Shown: piece after piece, positions 33,741 to 42,074 of the stretch | How the letters are laid out: every line of letters begins with the position of its first letter | How positions within the stretch are numbered: the first letter of the stretch is position 1 | Made by a program: the position numbers and the translations under genes | The notes under the pieces: model-generated | What the model saw: only the letters and a program-made list of their open reading frames with translations | Database searches by the model: none | What the model was told of the DNA's origin: nothing | Assembly (NCBI GenBank): GCA_017618135.1 | Contig: JAFZUV010000002.1 | Span: forward strand, 115,277 to 179,276 | DNA length: 64,000 nt | Direction of reading: 5' to 3' | From: Clostridia bacterium | GTDB lineage: Bacteria > Bacillota > Clostridia > Oscillospirales > Acutalibacteraceae

Positions 33741-35027
33741 ATGAAAATGAGAGCAAGGGGAATAAGACTTATTCTTACTGTTGCTATGGCGGTGATGGTA
33801 TTGTTTTTAGCTGCGGCAGGTCTTGTCTTTCGCCTTAACAGGTTTAAGGTGGAATTTAGCGTTCCCACCGGACAGACAGATACAGTAGAATTAGGTAGTG
33901 AGTATTCACCGCCTGAGGTTGATGCTTTTCTTGTGGGAAAAATTTTTTATAAAGCGGGCAAAAAAATCAAAATAAAGCGTACGGGCGATGTTGATACGGG
34001 TAAACTCGGCACATATAAGCTTTCTTGGTCTGCTTCGGCTGTGGGAGTGGAAAGCTTCGGTGTTCGAACAATAAATGTAACCGATACTACTCCGCCCAGT
34101 ATATCATTAGCGCCTTATGATAAAGAGTATTTATATACGGGAGCGGAGTACAAAGAGCCGGGGTATACGGCTTCAGACGCGGCGGACGGCGATTTGACCG
34201 GTGCCGTTACGGTAAGTGATATTGATACAGCTACCCCCGGCGAAAAGGAAATAATTTATACGGTATCGGATAAAAGCGGTAATATTGCTACAGTCAGCCG
34301 GACGGTTACCGTAAAAGAAAAACCTAAGCCTAAGCCCAAACCGATAGCGGTAACGCCTGCTCCGGCGAGTGAGAGCACCCCTGTCGAATCAGCACCTGCA
34401 CCTGCTAACGGAGCGATTATCTACCTTACTTTCGACGACGGACCTTCAGGATATACGGCGTCACTTTTGGATATTTTGGCAAAATACGGTGTTAAAGCTA
34501 CTTTTTTTGTTACGGGCAGGGGAGATCGTTCACTTATTACCCGCGCGGCAAGCGAGGGACACAGTATAGGGATACATTCGCTTTCGCACAACTATTCCGA
34601 AATATATTCGAGCGAAGAGGCTTTTTTTGCCGATATGAACGCGATGAACCAGATAATATTCGAGCAGACAGGCTCATATACCAATATAATGCGTTTTCCC
34701 GGTGGTTCGTCAAACACTGTAAGCCGAAAATACTGTCCCGGTATTATGTCAAGGCTGACGGAGGCGGTTACCGAGCAGGGATATGTGTATTTTGACTGGA
34801 ATGTTGTAAGCGGTGACGCAGGAGGAGCCAAAACCGGCGAAAGAGTGTATACAAATGTTATAAACGGCGTGCGCGGCAAATCGCATTCGGTGGTTTTGCA
34901 GCACGATACGAAAGGCTTTAGCGTGAGCGCGGTTGAAAGCATTATTGTTTGGGGGCTTAACAACGGCTATATATTTGCTCCGCTTGGCGCTGACAGTCCT
35001 ACGGCTCATCAGAGAGTTTGCAATTAG
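33741..35027 (+). CDS. Membrane-anchored polysaccharide deacetylase with Ig-like (DUF5011) domains
   Basis: A 428-residue envelope protein. An N-terminal transmembrane anchor (residues about 8-30) is followed by a degenerate and then a complete bacterial Ig-like domain (DTTPPSISLAPY...GYTASDAADGDLTG...YTVSDKSGNIATVSRTVTV), then a Lys/Pro/Ala-rich linker (about 193-220). The C-terminal NodB deacetylase domain shows YLTFDDGPS (catalytic Asp and metal Asp), IGIHSLSHNY (metal histidines) and RFPGGSSN. It probably deacetylates peptidoglycan or another wall glycan. Confidence 0.9.
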   Translation: MKMRARGIRLILTVAMAVMVLFLAAAGLVFRLNRFKVEFSVPTGQTDTVELGSEYSPPEVDAFLVGKIFYKAGKKIKIKRTGDVDTGKLGTYKLSWSASAVGVESFGVRTINVTDTTPPSISLAPYDKEYLYTGAEYKEPGYTASDAADGDLTGAVTVSDIDTATPGEKEIIYTVSDKSGNIATVSRTVTVKEKPKPKPKPIAVTPAPASESTPVESAPAPANGAIIYLTFDDGPSGYTASLLDILAKYGVKATFFVTGRGDRSLITRAASEGHSIGIHSLSHNYSEIYSSEEAFFADMNAMNQIIFEQTGSYTNIMRFPGGSSNTVSRKYCPGIMSRLTEAVTEQGYVYFDWNVVSGDAGGAKTGERVYTNVINGVRGKSHSVVLQHDTKGFSVSAVESIIVWGLNNGYIFAPLGADSPTAHQRVCN

Positions 35028-35055
35028 AATTGTGCCTATATAAAGGAGAAAAATA

Positions 35056-35973
35056 TTGATTTATACTGTGACATTTAATCCGGCTCTTGATTACATTCTG
35101 AAGGTCAAGGAGCTTAAATACGACAATATAAATCGCTCATATTTCGAGGATATTCACTATGGCGGCAAGGGGATAAATGTATCGGTTATGCTGACGCGGC
35201 TCGGCATACCTAACCGCGCGCTCGGGTTTATTGCGGGGTTTACAGGCGACCGGCTCCGGGAAATGCTTGAAAACGAAGGTGTTGACTGTCAGTTTTTAAA
35301 GCTTGAGACGGGAAACACACGAATAAATGTAAAAATTAAATCGAATACGCAACTTGATATAAACGCCAAAGGACCCGAAATCGGTGATAATGATATTGAA
35401 AGACTTCTTGATTTGTTAAAGAATATAAAAAGCGGCGATTTTTTGGTGCTTGCCGGCTCCATGCCCGGAAATCTCCCGGATGATATTTATGAAAAAATAC
35501 TATTTTCGCTAAATAATAAAGATATTAAATTTGTTGTTGATACAACAGGTGAGTCGCTAAGATGTGCTCTTAAATACAAACCGTTTCTTGTAAAGCCCAA
35601 TCAGTATGAGCTTGGTGATTTGTTCGGCGTCAAAGTCAAAACGGATGAGGATGTTGAAAAATACGCAAAAGAGCTTAAAGAAAAGGGTGCTTTAAATGTT
35701 TTGGTTTCGCTTGGCGACAGGGGAGCTATTCTTTTGGACGAAAAAAGCAAAACACATAATGTCGGTACGGTAGCAGGACATATAGTAAATACCGTAGGTT
35801 GCGGGGACAGTATGGTTGCGGGTTTCCTTGCTGGTTATATAAAAACAGGCGATTATAAAGAGGCTTTAATGCTCGGCGACGCCTGCGGTAATGCTACGGC
35901 TTTTTGTAATGATTTGGCAAGTGGAGACAGTGTTTTAAATTTGTTTGACAAATTGCATAAAACGACGATTTAA
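35056..35973 (+). CDS. fruK: PfkB-family sugar kinase, probably 1-phosphofructokinase
   Basis: A 305-residue ribokinase-fold enzyme: TFNPALDYI, the GGKGINVSVMLTRLG substrate motif, the LAGSMPGNLPDDIY stretch and the C-terminal VNTVGCGDSMVAGFLAG catalytic/ATP motif. Closest in pattern to FruK/LacC. Tagatose-6-phosphate kinase is the main alternative, and no PTS gene is adjacent. TTG start with AAAGGAG eight bases upstream. Confidence 0.85.
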   Translation: MIYTVTFNPALDYILKVKELKYDNINRSYFEDIHYGGKGINVSVMLTRLGIPNRALGFIAGFTGDRLREMLENEGVDCQFLKLETGNTRINVKIKSNTQLDINAKGPEIGDNDIERLLDLLKNIKSGDFLVLAGSMPGNLPDDIYEKILFSLNNKDIKFVVDTTGESLRCALKYKPFLVKPNQYELGDLFGVKVKTDEDVEKYAKELKEKGALNVLVSLGDRGAILLDEKSKTHNVGTVAGHIVNTVGCGDSMVAGFLAGYIKTGDYKEALMLGDACGNATAFCNDLASGDSVLNLFDKLHKTTI

Positions 35974-36002
35974 AGCATATAATTCTGCTGTGGGTGGTCA
36001 AT

Positions 36003-36506
36003 GTGAAACAAAATATATCACTATGGCAGTTTTCGGGTTTTGCGGTTACTGCGCTTCTCGGTGCGCTACTTCATTATCTTTATGATTGGAGCGGTAAAAG
36101 CATAATTATCGCACCTTTTTCAGGTATAGACGAGTCAACTTGGGAGCATATGAAATTACTCTACTTTCCGTTACTTACTTTTGCGCTTTTTCAAAGTTTC
36201 TTTTTTAAGGGGTATGGTAACTTCTGGTGCATAAAGCTTCGAGGTGTTTTAACAGGGCTTTTGGCAATACCGGTCATTTTCTACACATATAACGGAGCTT
36301 TGGGTAAATCACCGGATTGGATAAATATAGTTATATTTTTTGTCGCTGCCGCTTTGCCGTTTATAACAGAAGCATATTTTTTAAAGAAAGGGAAATCAGA
36401 CTGTAAACACCCGCATCTTGCCTTTGCGGCGATATGTCTCATAGGTGTGATGTTTGTGTTTTTCACTTTTTATAAACCCAATATTCCGATATTTAAAGAT
36501 AATTGA
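36003..36506 (+). CDS. DUF6512-type membrane protein
   Basis: A 167-residue protein with five or so membrane helices and the conserved FSGIDESTWEHMKLLYFPLL segment. Function unknown. GTG at 36003 has GGGTGG six bases upstream. A GTG nine bases earlier lies on top of that site and is less likely. Confidence 0.75.
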   Translation: MKQNISLWQFSGFAVTALLGALLHYLYDWSGKSIIIAPFSGIDESTWEHMKLLYFPLLTFALFQSFFFKGYGNFWCIKLRGVLTGLLAIPVIFYTYNGALGKSPDWINIVIFFVAAALPFITEAYFLKKGKSDCKHPHLAFAAICLIGVMFVFFTFYKPNIPIFKDN

Positions 36507-36547
36507 ATAATGTAATAAATACCGGATTCCGTTGTTTCTGTGAAACT

Positions 36548-36587
36548 GAAAAAGAGGACCACACCAAAAGGTGTAGTCCTCTTTTTT
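36548..36587. terminator. Bidirectional terminator between DUF6512 gene and tRNA genes
   Basis: AAGAGGACCACACC pairs with GGTGTAGTCCTCTT around an AAAA loop, flanked by A and T runs on both sides, so it serves the convergent membrane gene and the tRNA transcript. Confidence 0.88.
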
Positions 36588-36588
36588 C

Positions 36589-36664
36589 TGGTGACCCGGA
36601 CGGGATTCGAACCCGTGTTACCGCCGTGAAAGGGCGGTGTCTTAGGCCTCTTGACCACCGGGCC
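36589..36664 (-). tRNA. tRNA-Glu (anticodon UUC)
   Basis: A 76-nt cloverleaf including encoded CCA. The acceptor stem GGCCCGG pairs with CCGGGTC (one G-U), the anticodon loop is CTTTCAC with anticodon TTC, and the T-arm contains GGGTTCGAATCCC. It lies two bases after tRNA-Met in the same transcript. Confidence 0.96.
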
Positions 36665-36666
36665 GG

Positions 36667-36743
36667 TGGTGGCTGTAACTGGATTCGAACCAGTGACACT
36701 CCGGGTATGAACCGAATGCTCTAGCCAACTGAGCTATACAGCC
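36667..36743 (-). tRNA. tRNA-Met (anticodon CAU)
   Basis: A 77-nt cloverleaf with encoded CCA. Acceptor GGCTGTA pairs with TACAGCC, the anticodon loop is TTCATAC, and the T-arm GGTTCGAATCC. The C-G pair run beside the anticodon resembles elongator Met. A lysidine-type tRNA-Ile cannot be fully excluded. Confidence 0.92.
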
Positions 36744-36767
36744 GTATTCTTTTTGAGCGACCTACAT

Positions 36768-36796
36768 ATTATATAAGTTATTATGATGTTTGTCAA
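36768..36796 (-). promoter_or_regulatory. Promoter of the tRNA-Met/tRNA-Glu transcript
   Basis: TTGACA (36791-36796), 17-bp spacer, TATAAT (36768-36773), both perfect. Confidence 0.9.
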
Positions 36797-36813
36797 GCAA
36801 AAAATACAAAAAA

Positions 36814-36831
36814 GCGGCGCCGCGGCGCCGC
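36814..36831 (-). terminator. Terminator of the small secreted protein gene
   Basis: An 18-bp perfect GC palindrome (GCGGCGCC/GGCGCCGC) followed by TTTTTTGTATTTTTT on the minus strand. Confidence 0.88.
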
Positions 36832-36846
36832 AAAATACCTAAACAT

Positions 36847-37422
36847 TTAAATACCGTTTTGTATTTCGTCCAAGTCTGAATAAATTATATTGTAACCGAA
36901 GGATGAATCGGAGTTTTGTACAAACAGCGTTTTCGCGGTTGTCTTATACTCATCACTATCGTGAGGATTAACGGTTACATCGGATAGCACAGTAAAGCTT
37001 CCGTCTTCATTCTCGTTGATGTTGGTAACGGTGTGATGATAAGTGGTAAAGCCGATGGGATCTATATACACAAATCCGTCTTTATGCATAGTGGAGTTAT
37101 CGTTAATTTCTAAAACTCCTATATCGTACATATCATTTACAAAGTTCTTAACAATTTCTTCGGAAATATAATCAGGATCAGTGCCGTCGCGTTTATCAAG
37201 CAAAGCAATAATGGCATTATCAGTCAGAATCTCCGCATCCTCAAAATTATCATTATAAGAATAATTGCGGTTGAGCATATTGGTAAAGCGGGCGATAAGA
37301 GCTTTGTTGCCGACTGCTTGCTCCGCAGGTGTTTCAACCTGAGCGGAAGCCGGCATAAATGCGCAGGCAAACAAAGCTATAGTACAAAGAGAAAGTGCCA
37401 ACACAAGTATTCGGTTTTTCAT
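36847..37422 (-). CDS. Secreted protein of unknown function
   Basis: A 191-residue protein with a clear signal peptide (MKNRILVLALSLCTIALFACAFMPASAQ, cleavage near residue 28). The mature part is acidic and rich in Asn/Asp, with mixed helix and beta pattern and no motif I recognise. It resembles a lumazine-binding or NTF2-like small secreted fold only loosely. It stands alone between its own terminator and a divergent EF-G-like gene. RBS GGAGGAG. Confidence 0.75.
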   Translation of the reverse strand: MKNRILVLALSLCTIALFACAFMPASAQVETPAEQAVGNKALIARFTNMLNRNYSYNDNFEDAEILTDNAIIALLDKRDGTDPDYISEEIVKNFVNDMYDIGVLEINDNSTMHKDGFVYIDPIGFTTYHHTVTNINENEDGSFTVLSDVTVNPHDSDEYKTTAKTLFVQNSDSSFGYNIIYSDLDEIQNGI

Positions 37423-37482
37423 AAAAGCACTCCTCCTCAGTATTTTATATTTCCATTATACATATAATTACGAAAAAAGTAA

Positions 37483-37523
37483 GGTACAAATCAGTTACAA
37501 ATATTCTCAATTTTGTTACAAAT
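37483..37523. promoter_or_regulatory. Three direct repeats of (G)TTACAAAT
   Basis: GGTACAAAT at 37483, GTTACAAAT at 37494 and GTTACAAAT at 37515 share one strand, with steps of 11 and 21 bp. They lie in the 240-bp divergent gap between the secreted-protein gene and the EF-G-like gene. This pattern suits an OmpR/PhoB-type response regulator. Confidence 0.4.
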
Positions 37524-37596
37524 GAGATAAAATCTTTATAAGACCACGCTGTTGTTATAAGTTCACAAATTTTATCCGTAATTTTAAAAAAATCGG

Positions 37597-37625
37597 TTGT
37601 AATTGCATAAAAGATATGATATACT
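37597..37625 (+). promoter_or_regulatory. Promoter of the EF-G-like gene
   Basis: TTGTAA (37597-37602), 17-bp spacer, TATACT (37620-37625), about 30 nt before the TTG start. Confidence 0.6.
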
Positions 37626-37662
37626 CTTAATATCGTTAAAACATTACTGGGGAGTGCTGACT

Positions 37663-39669
37663 TTGAAAGTATATGAATCTGAGAAAATTAAAAACATTGC
37701 CTTTTTAGGACACTCTAATTCCGGCAAGACCACTTTAGCCGATTCAATAATATATTGTTGCGGTGAAGCGGATAGGATAGGAAAAACGGCTGATGGTACA
37801 GCTATACTTGATTTTGACCCTGAGGAGAAAAAGAGAGGATGTTCCGTATCGACCTCGGTTTATTCTCTTGAAACCGGCGATCAGAAGATAAATCTTATTG
37901 ACGCTCCGGGACTTTTCGACTTTGCCGGCGGAATAAGCGAGGCGCTCACAGCCGCGGATTGTGCCGTTATTACAATATCGGGCAAATCGGGTATTACCGT
38001 GGGTGCCAGGCAGTGCTACGATAAGGCTCGTGCCGCTAATAAGGCAGTAGCGTTTTTCGTCGGCAAGCTTGACTCTTCCCATGCGCATTTCTATCGCGTA
38101 ATATCTTCGCTTGTGGGCAGTTACGGCGCGGTAGTATGTCCGGTTATCGTTCCTTATGTTGTCGACGATGCCGTAAAGTGCTATGTTAACCTTGTGGAAA
38201 ATCAGGCGTATTCATTCAGCGGAACTAAGGCGACTAAATGCGATATGCCCTCGAGCAGTGATATTGACGGTATGCGTGATATGTTGCTTGAGGCTGTGGC
38301 GTCGGCTGATGAGGCGCTTATGGAAAAATATTTTGAGGGAGAAACCTTTACTCCCGAGGAAATATTGCGCGGACTCAAAGCCGGTATGGCGTCCGGCGAT
38401 ATTTGCCCGGTATACTGCGGCGTTCAGCAGACGGGCGAGGCTATCAGCTTTTTAGTTGACGGAATTCTGAATATAATGCCTTCGGCGGGCAAGGCCAATT
38501 CCGCCGAGAGCGAGAGCGCGGCGCTTGTGTTTAAAACCATCGCCGATCCGTTTGTAGGCAAGCTTTCATATTTCAAGGTTTTAGGCGGCGAAGTAAAGGG
38601 CGATATGAGGCTTAAGAATAATCGTACGGGGGAAGAAGAGCGCATAGCTAAGGTTATGGCGCTTAAGGGCGGCAAGCAGGAGGATGTCGAAAAAGTACCC
38701 TTTGGCGACATTGGTTGTGTGTCTAAGCTTTCCGGCACCGTTACGGGAGATACGCTTTCTGTTTCCGGCAAAATTTCGCTTGACGCGGTAGATTTTCCGA
38801 AACCTACGCTTAAAGCCGCAATTTATCCGGTTAAGAAGGGTGATGAGGAAAAGATCAGCTCCGGTCTTGCGCGTATATGCGAAGAGGACCCGTCGCTGGA
38901 GGTTTATACCGATTCTGAGACCCATGAACAGATAATAGTAACGCTTGGCGACCAGCATACCGATGTTGTATTATCTAAGCTTAAGGCAAAATTCGGTTGT
39001 GAAGCAAAGCTTGAAGAGCCGAAAATCGCTTATCGTGAAACTATTAAAAAATCGGTTAAGGCGCAGGGAAGGCATAAAAAACAGTCGGGCGGTCACGGTC
39101 AGTTCGGTGATGTTTGGATTGAGTTTGAGCCTTGTGACAGCGATGAATTGATATTTGAAGAGAAAGTGTTCGGCGGAGCCGTGCCTAAAAACTTCTTCCC
39201 CGCTGTTGAAAAGGGCTTGCGTGACAGCGCCCAGTCCGGCGTTTTGGCTGGCTTTAAAATGGTGGGCATAAAGGCGACGCTGTATGACGGTTCATATCAT
39301 CCGGTTGACTCTTCAGAAATGGCGTTTAAAACAGCCGCGTCCTTAGCTTTCAAGGAGGGCGTTACCAATGCAAATCCGGTACTGCTCGAACCCATCTATA
39401 CGCTTAATGTAATAGTTCCCGATGAAATGCTCGGTGATGTTATCGGCGATATAAACAAGCGTCGCGGCAGAATAATAGGTATGGAGCCCGGCGAAAATAA
39501 AATGCAGAATTTAACCGCCGAGGTGCCGATAGCCGAAATGGGCGATTTTTCAACAGCCATGCGGGCGATTTCTCAGGGAATGGCGACTTTTACCACAGAG
39601 TTTGCCCGTTATGAGGAAGTGCCGGCGGCTATAATGCAAAAAGTAATCGAAAAGGTAAAGAGCGAATAA
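37663..39669 (+). CDS. EF-G-like translational GTPase paralogue
   Basis: A 668-residue protein with the full EF-G domain order (G domain, II, III, IV with GRHKKQSGGHGQFGDVWIEFEP, V with ELGDVIGDINKRRGRI-like motif). The P-loop GHSNSGKTT is intact. The switch II motif reads DAPGLFDF (Leu84 where canonical EF-G has the catalytic His) and the base motif reads GKLD rather than NKMD. It belongs to the second EF-G group widespread in Clostridia and is likely not the housekeeping factor. TTG start at 37663 with GGGGAG upstream; a 20-codon upstream extension runs through the promoter and was rejected. Confidence 0.85.
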   Translation: MKVYESEKIKNIAFLGHSNSGKTTLADSIIYCCGEADRIGKTADGTAILDFDPEEKKRGCSVSTSVYSLETGDQKINLIDAPGLFDFAGGISEALTAADCAVITISGKSGITVGARQCYDKARAANKAVAFFVGKLDSSHAHFYRVISSLVGSYGAVVCPVIVPYVVDDAVKCYVNLVENQAYSFSGTKATKCDMPSSSDIDGMRDMLLEAVASADEALMEKYFEGETFTPEEILRGLKAGMASGDICPVYCGVQQTGEAISFLVDGILNIMPSAGKANSAESESAALVFKTIADPFVGKLSYFKVLGGEVKGDMRLKNNRTGEEERIAKVMALKGGKQEDVEKVPFGDIGCVSKLSGTVTGDTLSVSGKISLDAVDFPKPTLKAAIYPVKKGDEEKISSGLARICEEDPSLEVYTDSETHEQIIVTLGDQHTDVVLSKLKAKFGCEAKLEEPKIAYRETIKKSVKAQGRHKKQSGGHGQFGDVWIEFEPCDSDELIFEEKVFGGAVPKNFFPAVEKGLRDSAQSGVLAGFKMVGIKATLYDGSYHPVDSSEMAFKTAASLAFKEGVTNANPVLLEPIYTLNVIVPDEMLGDVIGDINKRRGRIIGMEPGENKMQNLTAEVPIAEMGDFSTAMRAISQGMATFTTEFARYEEVPAAIMQKVIEKVKSE

Positions 39670-39684
39670 GGCAAAAAATCAGTT

Positions 39685-39715
39685 GCGGGGGAGAGATAAT
39701 TCTTCCCCGCCTTTT
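39685..39715 (+). terminator. Terminator of the EF-G-like gene
   Basis: GCGGGG (39685-39690) pairs with CCCCGC (39705-39710), helped by inner AGA/TCT pairing, followed by CTTTTT. Confidence 0.85.
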
Positions 39716-39730
39716 TAATATATGTACACA

Positions 39731-39755
39731 GAAAAACTCCCCGGCATTGCCGGGG
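39731..39755 (-). terminator. Terminator of the HAD phosphatase gene
   Basis: CCCCGGC/GCCGGGG stem (39739-39755) with a three-base loop, followed on the minus strand by AGTTTTTC. Confidence 0.85.
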
Positions 39756-39773
39756 GAAGACAATATCAGTTGA

Positions 39774-40496
39774 TTAAATCGCTTTAAGGTATTCCAAAAG
39801 TTGGCTGAAGTTACCGTGCTTATACTTATCTATACTTTCTCCCGATTTATTTATCATACAATCGGTAAGCAAAAACACATCTATACCGAGAGTCTCGGCT
39901 ATCATATCTTCGCTCACATCGTTGCCGACCATCAGACATTCTTCCGCCGTAAGCTTGCTGCGGCGCAAGATTTCCAGATAGTATTCAGGGTTAGGCTTAC
40001 AGAAGTTTATGTTTTCGTATGTAGTACATATCTCAAAATCCGAAAGGTCAAGCCCTGCCCATTCGGTTCGCGTTTTGGTTGCGGTAAGGGGGAAAATCGG
40101 ATTTGTGGCAAGTATAAGCCGTTTGCCTTTGTTTTTAAGCAAATCTACAGCCTCTCGCGCCATAGGAGTATAACCGCAGGTCTGCCGCGCCGCCTTAAAG
40201 TCAACATCGTAAAACTCTTCAAAAAGCGGTCTGTCGCGTTCTGCCCTGTCGGCACCGTAAATGACGGCAAAATCCTCCCAAAAAGCCTGCTCGTTGGTTT
40301 TTTCGCCGCGGTTTTTCACCATGGCCCCGGTACCGTGCCAAATGGCATTTATGAGGCTGTCGGGCTCATATCCGTGCGGCGCAAGCTTTTTTATGAGGTA
40401 TTTGAAATATCCTTTTGTAAATTCATCCTGATCCATGGGGAGCAGTGTGCCGTCAAGATCAAAGAGAACGGTTGTAATTACATTTTTCATGAGCAT
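39774..40496 (-). CDS. HAD-superfamily phosphatase
   Basis: A 240-residue haloacid dehalogenase-type hydrolase with motif I DLDGTLL, motif II LATNP, motif III lysine in NFCKPNPEYY and motif IV VGNDVSEDM, and a helical C1 cap. Probably a small-molecule phosphatase. Two ATGs (40496, 40490) sit inside the same element found at the dinB start. The nearest good ribosome site (AAAGGAGGG) is about 45 bases upstream, before a GTG in a different frame that would encode a 26-residue leader peptide overlapping this start. Confidence 0.85.
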   Translation of the reverse strand: MLMKNVITTVLFDLDGTLLPMDQDEFTKGYFKYLIKKLAPHGYEPDSLINAIWHGTGAMVKNRGEKTNEQAFWEDFAVIYGADRAERDRPLFEEFYDVDFKAARQTCGYTPMAREAVDLLKNKGKRLILATNPIFPLTATKTRTEWAGLDLSDFEICTTYENINFCKPNPEYYLEILRRSKLTAEECLMVGNDVSEDMIAETLGIDVFLLTDCMINKSGESIDKYKHGNFSQLLEYLKAI

Positions 40497-40515
40497 AGCG
40501 CAATAATCCGAACCC
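40488..40515 (-). repeat. Start-codon element shared by dinB and the HAD gene, copy 2
   Basis: Same 28-base element as at 29339-29366 (GGGTTCGGATTA, two variable bases, GCGCTATGCT, one variable base, ATG). It contains both possible start codons. Confidence 0.7.
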
Positions 40516-40559
40516 GGTTTTAGCGGTCGAATTTCGCACCCTCCTTTGTTAAAATACTC

Positions 40560-40589
40560 GGAAATCCGTCAGGATTTCCTGTTTTTTTG
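40560..40589. terminator. Hairpin between dacA-like and HAD genes
   Basis: GGAAATCC/GGATTTCC around GTCA. A TGTTTTTTT tail is present on the plus strand and a weaker GAGTATTTT tail on the minus strand, the direction in which genes on both sides are read. It may partly separate the two leftward genes. Confidence 0.5.
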
Positions 40590-40642
40590 ACTCGCACAGC
40601 GCTGAAATTTGCTTTCCGATAAAATTCCGTGACCTTAAGTTG

Positions 40643-41980
40643 TCAGTGCTTTCCTCTCTTGTTTTTATCGTAGGGTATATATTTTATTTTTTTTCTGTTT
40701 TTAGTTTTTTTCCTCAGGTTAAGCGACCACAAACGCCAAATAAAAATAACTATCAGCAGTGCGATTACCGCATACACCGCTTTCATGTATTTTGAGGTAA
40801 AAAAAGTTTTTAAAATATCAAAACCCGCGAGAAGTATGTTACGGTCAATGTCCTCGCGGGAAACAAGGTTTACTTTTCCTATAACATTATTTGCATAAAT
40901 TATATCCGCGGTACCTAACACCTGCCCTTTTTTGACCGGAGCCTTTACAGACTTATTTTCATAATTCGGCTTTATTGTTATTGTGGAATCGTCTGCATCA
41001 CTCGGCAGTACCGACACAAACTCTTTTTGGGTATAAAGGGTAACAAAATCTTTTTGGAAAGAAAGGCTTACCCCTATTTCGCAAACAGGATTATCGGTAT
41101 CGGCTATCTCCTTAAAGGAAAAGTTGTTAAATGCCCAGCGGTAAAGCTCTTTGCTCTCGATAAACTCATGGCGTTTTCCCTCGGTGTTGGGACAACCGAA
41201 TATAACGCACAGGTAATTATAGCCGTTATAAGACGCCGTGCTTACAAGGCATCTGCCCGCCTCGGTTGTATATCCTGTTTTTACGCCTTTTGCATAGGCG
41301 TAAAAATAGTTTGTTGAGCTGTCCTGCAAAAAATTAGTTGTTGAAATGGTGCGAGCAGGGTGCATATTTGTCTCCGGCACCGTGTATCTTACCGTTTCGC
41401 AAACCTCTTTGAATGTTTCGTTTTTGAGAGCATATGCGGTAAGGGTATAGGTATCTTTCGCGGTGGTATAGTTTTGTGGGTCGTGAAGACCAACGGGGTT
41501 TTGATAATGAGTTCCGGAAAGCCCCAGCTTTTTTGCCTTTTTATTCATCATATCTACGAAGTTTTCAACCGTGCCGCCGTAGGTCATAGCGGCAAGGTAT
41601 GCGCAGTCGCCGCAGGACGACATAAGCACATAATACACAAGATCAAGCGAGCTGATTTCCTCACCGACCTGTAAATTCGATACAACGCTGCCCGTTCCGA
41701 GAACAAGCTTTTGTGCTTCGGCAGTCATTGCTATTTTTTTATTTGGATCAAAATCGGGACTTTCAAGCATAAGTGTTATGACCATTATTTTGGTAATTGA
41801 AGCCGGATAAACTCTCTCGTTTTCCGACTTGGAGTATAATACTTCACCGGTGTCGAGAGATACGAGCATTATGCTTTTTGCGGTCAACTCAATGCCGGTA
41901 GGTTCAAATGCGCAAGCGCTTGAAATCGGGACGAAAATAAGTAAAAAAGCCAAAAACACGGAAAAAATTTTTTTAGGCAT
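40643..41980 (-). CDS. D-alanyl-D-alanine carboxypeptidase (PBP5/DacF type)
   Basis: A 445-residue penicillin-binding protein that trims the terminal D-Ala of peptidoglycan stem peptides. It has a signal peptide (residues about 1-24), the active-site SxxK Ser61-Ile-Thr-Lys64, the KTG motif at 234-236 and a C-terminal transmembrane helix near 400-418 with a basic cytoplasmic tail. The second motif, normally SGN, reads Ser122-Cys-Gly, so the usual Asn is missing. AGGTG lies upstream of the ATG. Confidence 0.9.
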   Translation of the reverse strand: MPKKIFSVFLAFLLIFVPISSACAFEPTGIELTAKSIMLVSLDTGEVLYSKSENERVYPASITKIMVITLMLESPDFDPNKKIAMTAEAQKLVLGTGSVVSNLQVGEEISSLDLVYYVLMSSCGDCAYLAAMTYGGTVENFVDMMNKKAKKLGLSGTHYQNPVGLHDPQNYTTAKDTYTLTAYALKNETFKEVCETVRYTVPETNMHPARTISTTNFLQDSSTNYFYAYAKGVKTGYTTEAGRCLVSTASYNGYNYLCVIFGCPNTEGKRHEFIESKELYRWAFNNFSFKEIADTDNPVCEIGVSLSFQKDFVTLYTQKEFVSVLPSDADDSTITIKPNYENKSVKAPVKKGQVLGTADIIYANNVIGKVNLVSREDIDRNILLAGFDILKTFFTSKYMKAVYAVIALLIVIFIWRLWSLNLRKKTKNRKKIKYIPYDKNKRGKH

Positions 41981-42074
41981 AGAAATTCACCTCAAAATGT
42001 GTTAGAATACAGATACAAAAATATTATACATCATAACTTCCGAAAAATAAAGAAAAAAAGGTGGTGATTTATAA

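Noticed and set aside
36589-36743. tRNA pair as an integration site for a mobile element
   Set aside because: No integrase and no repeated tRNA 3' end are visible on either side.
40497-40544. A 26-codon leader peptide from a GTG with AAAGGAGGG before the HAD gene
   Set aside because: The ribosome site is good, but the peptide is not recognisable and its frame is not maintained in the dinB copy of the shared element. It is kept only as a note in the HAD entry.
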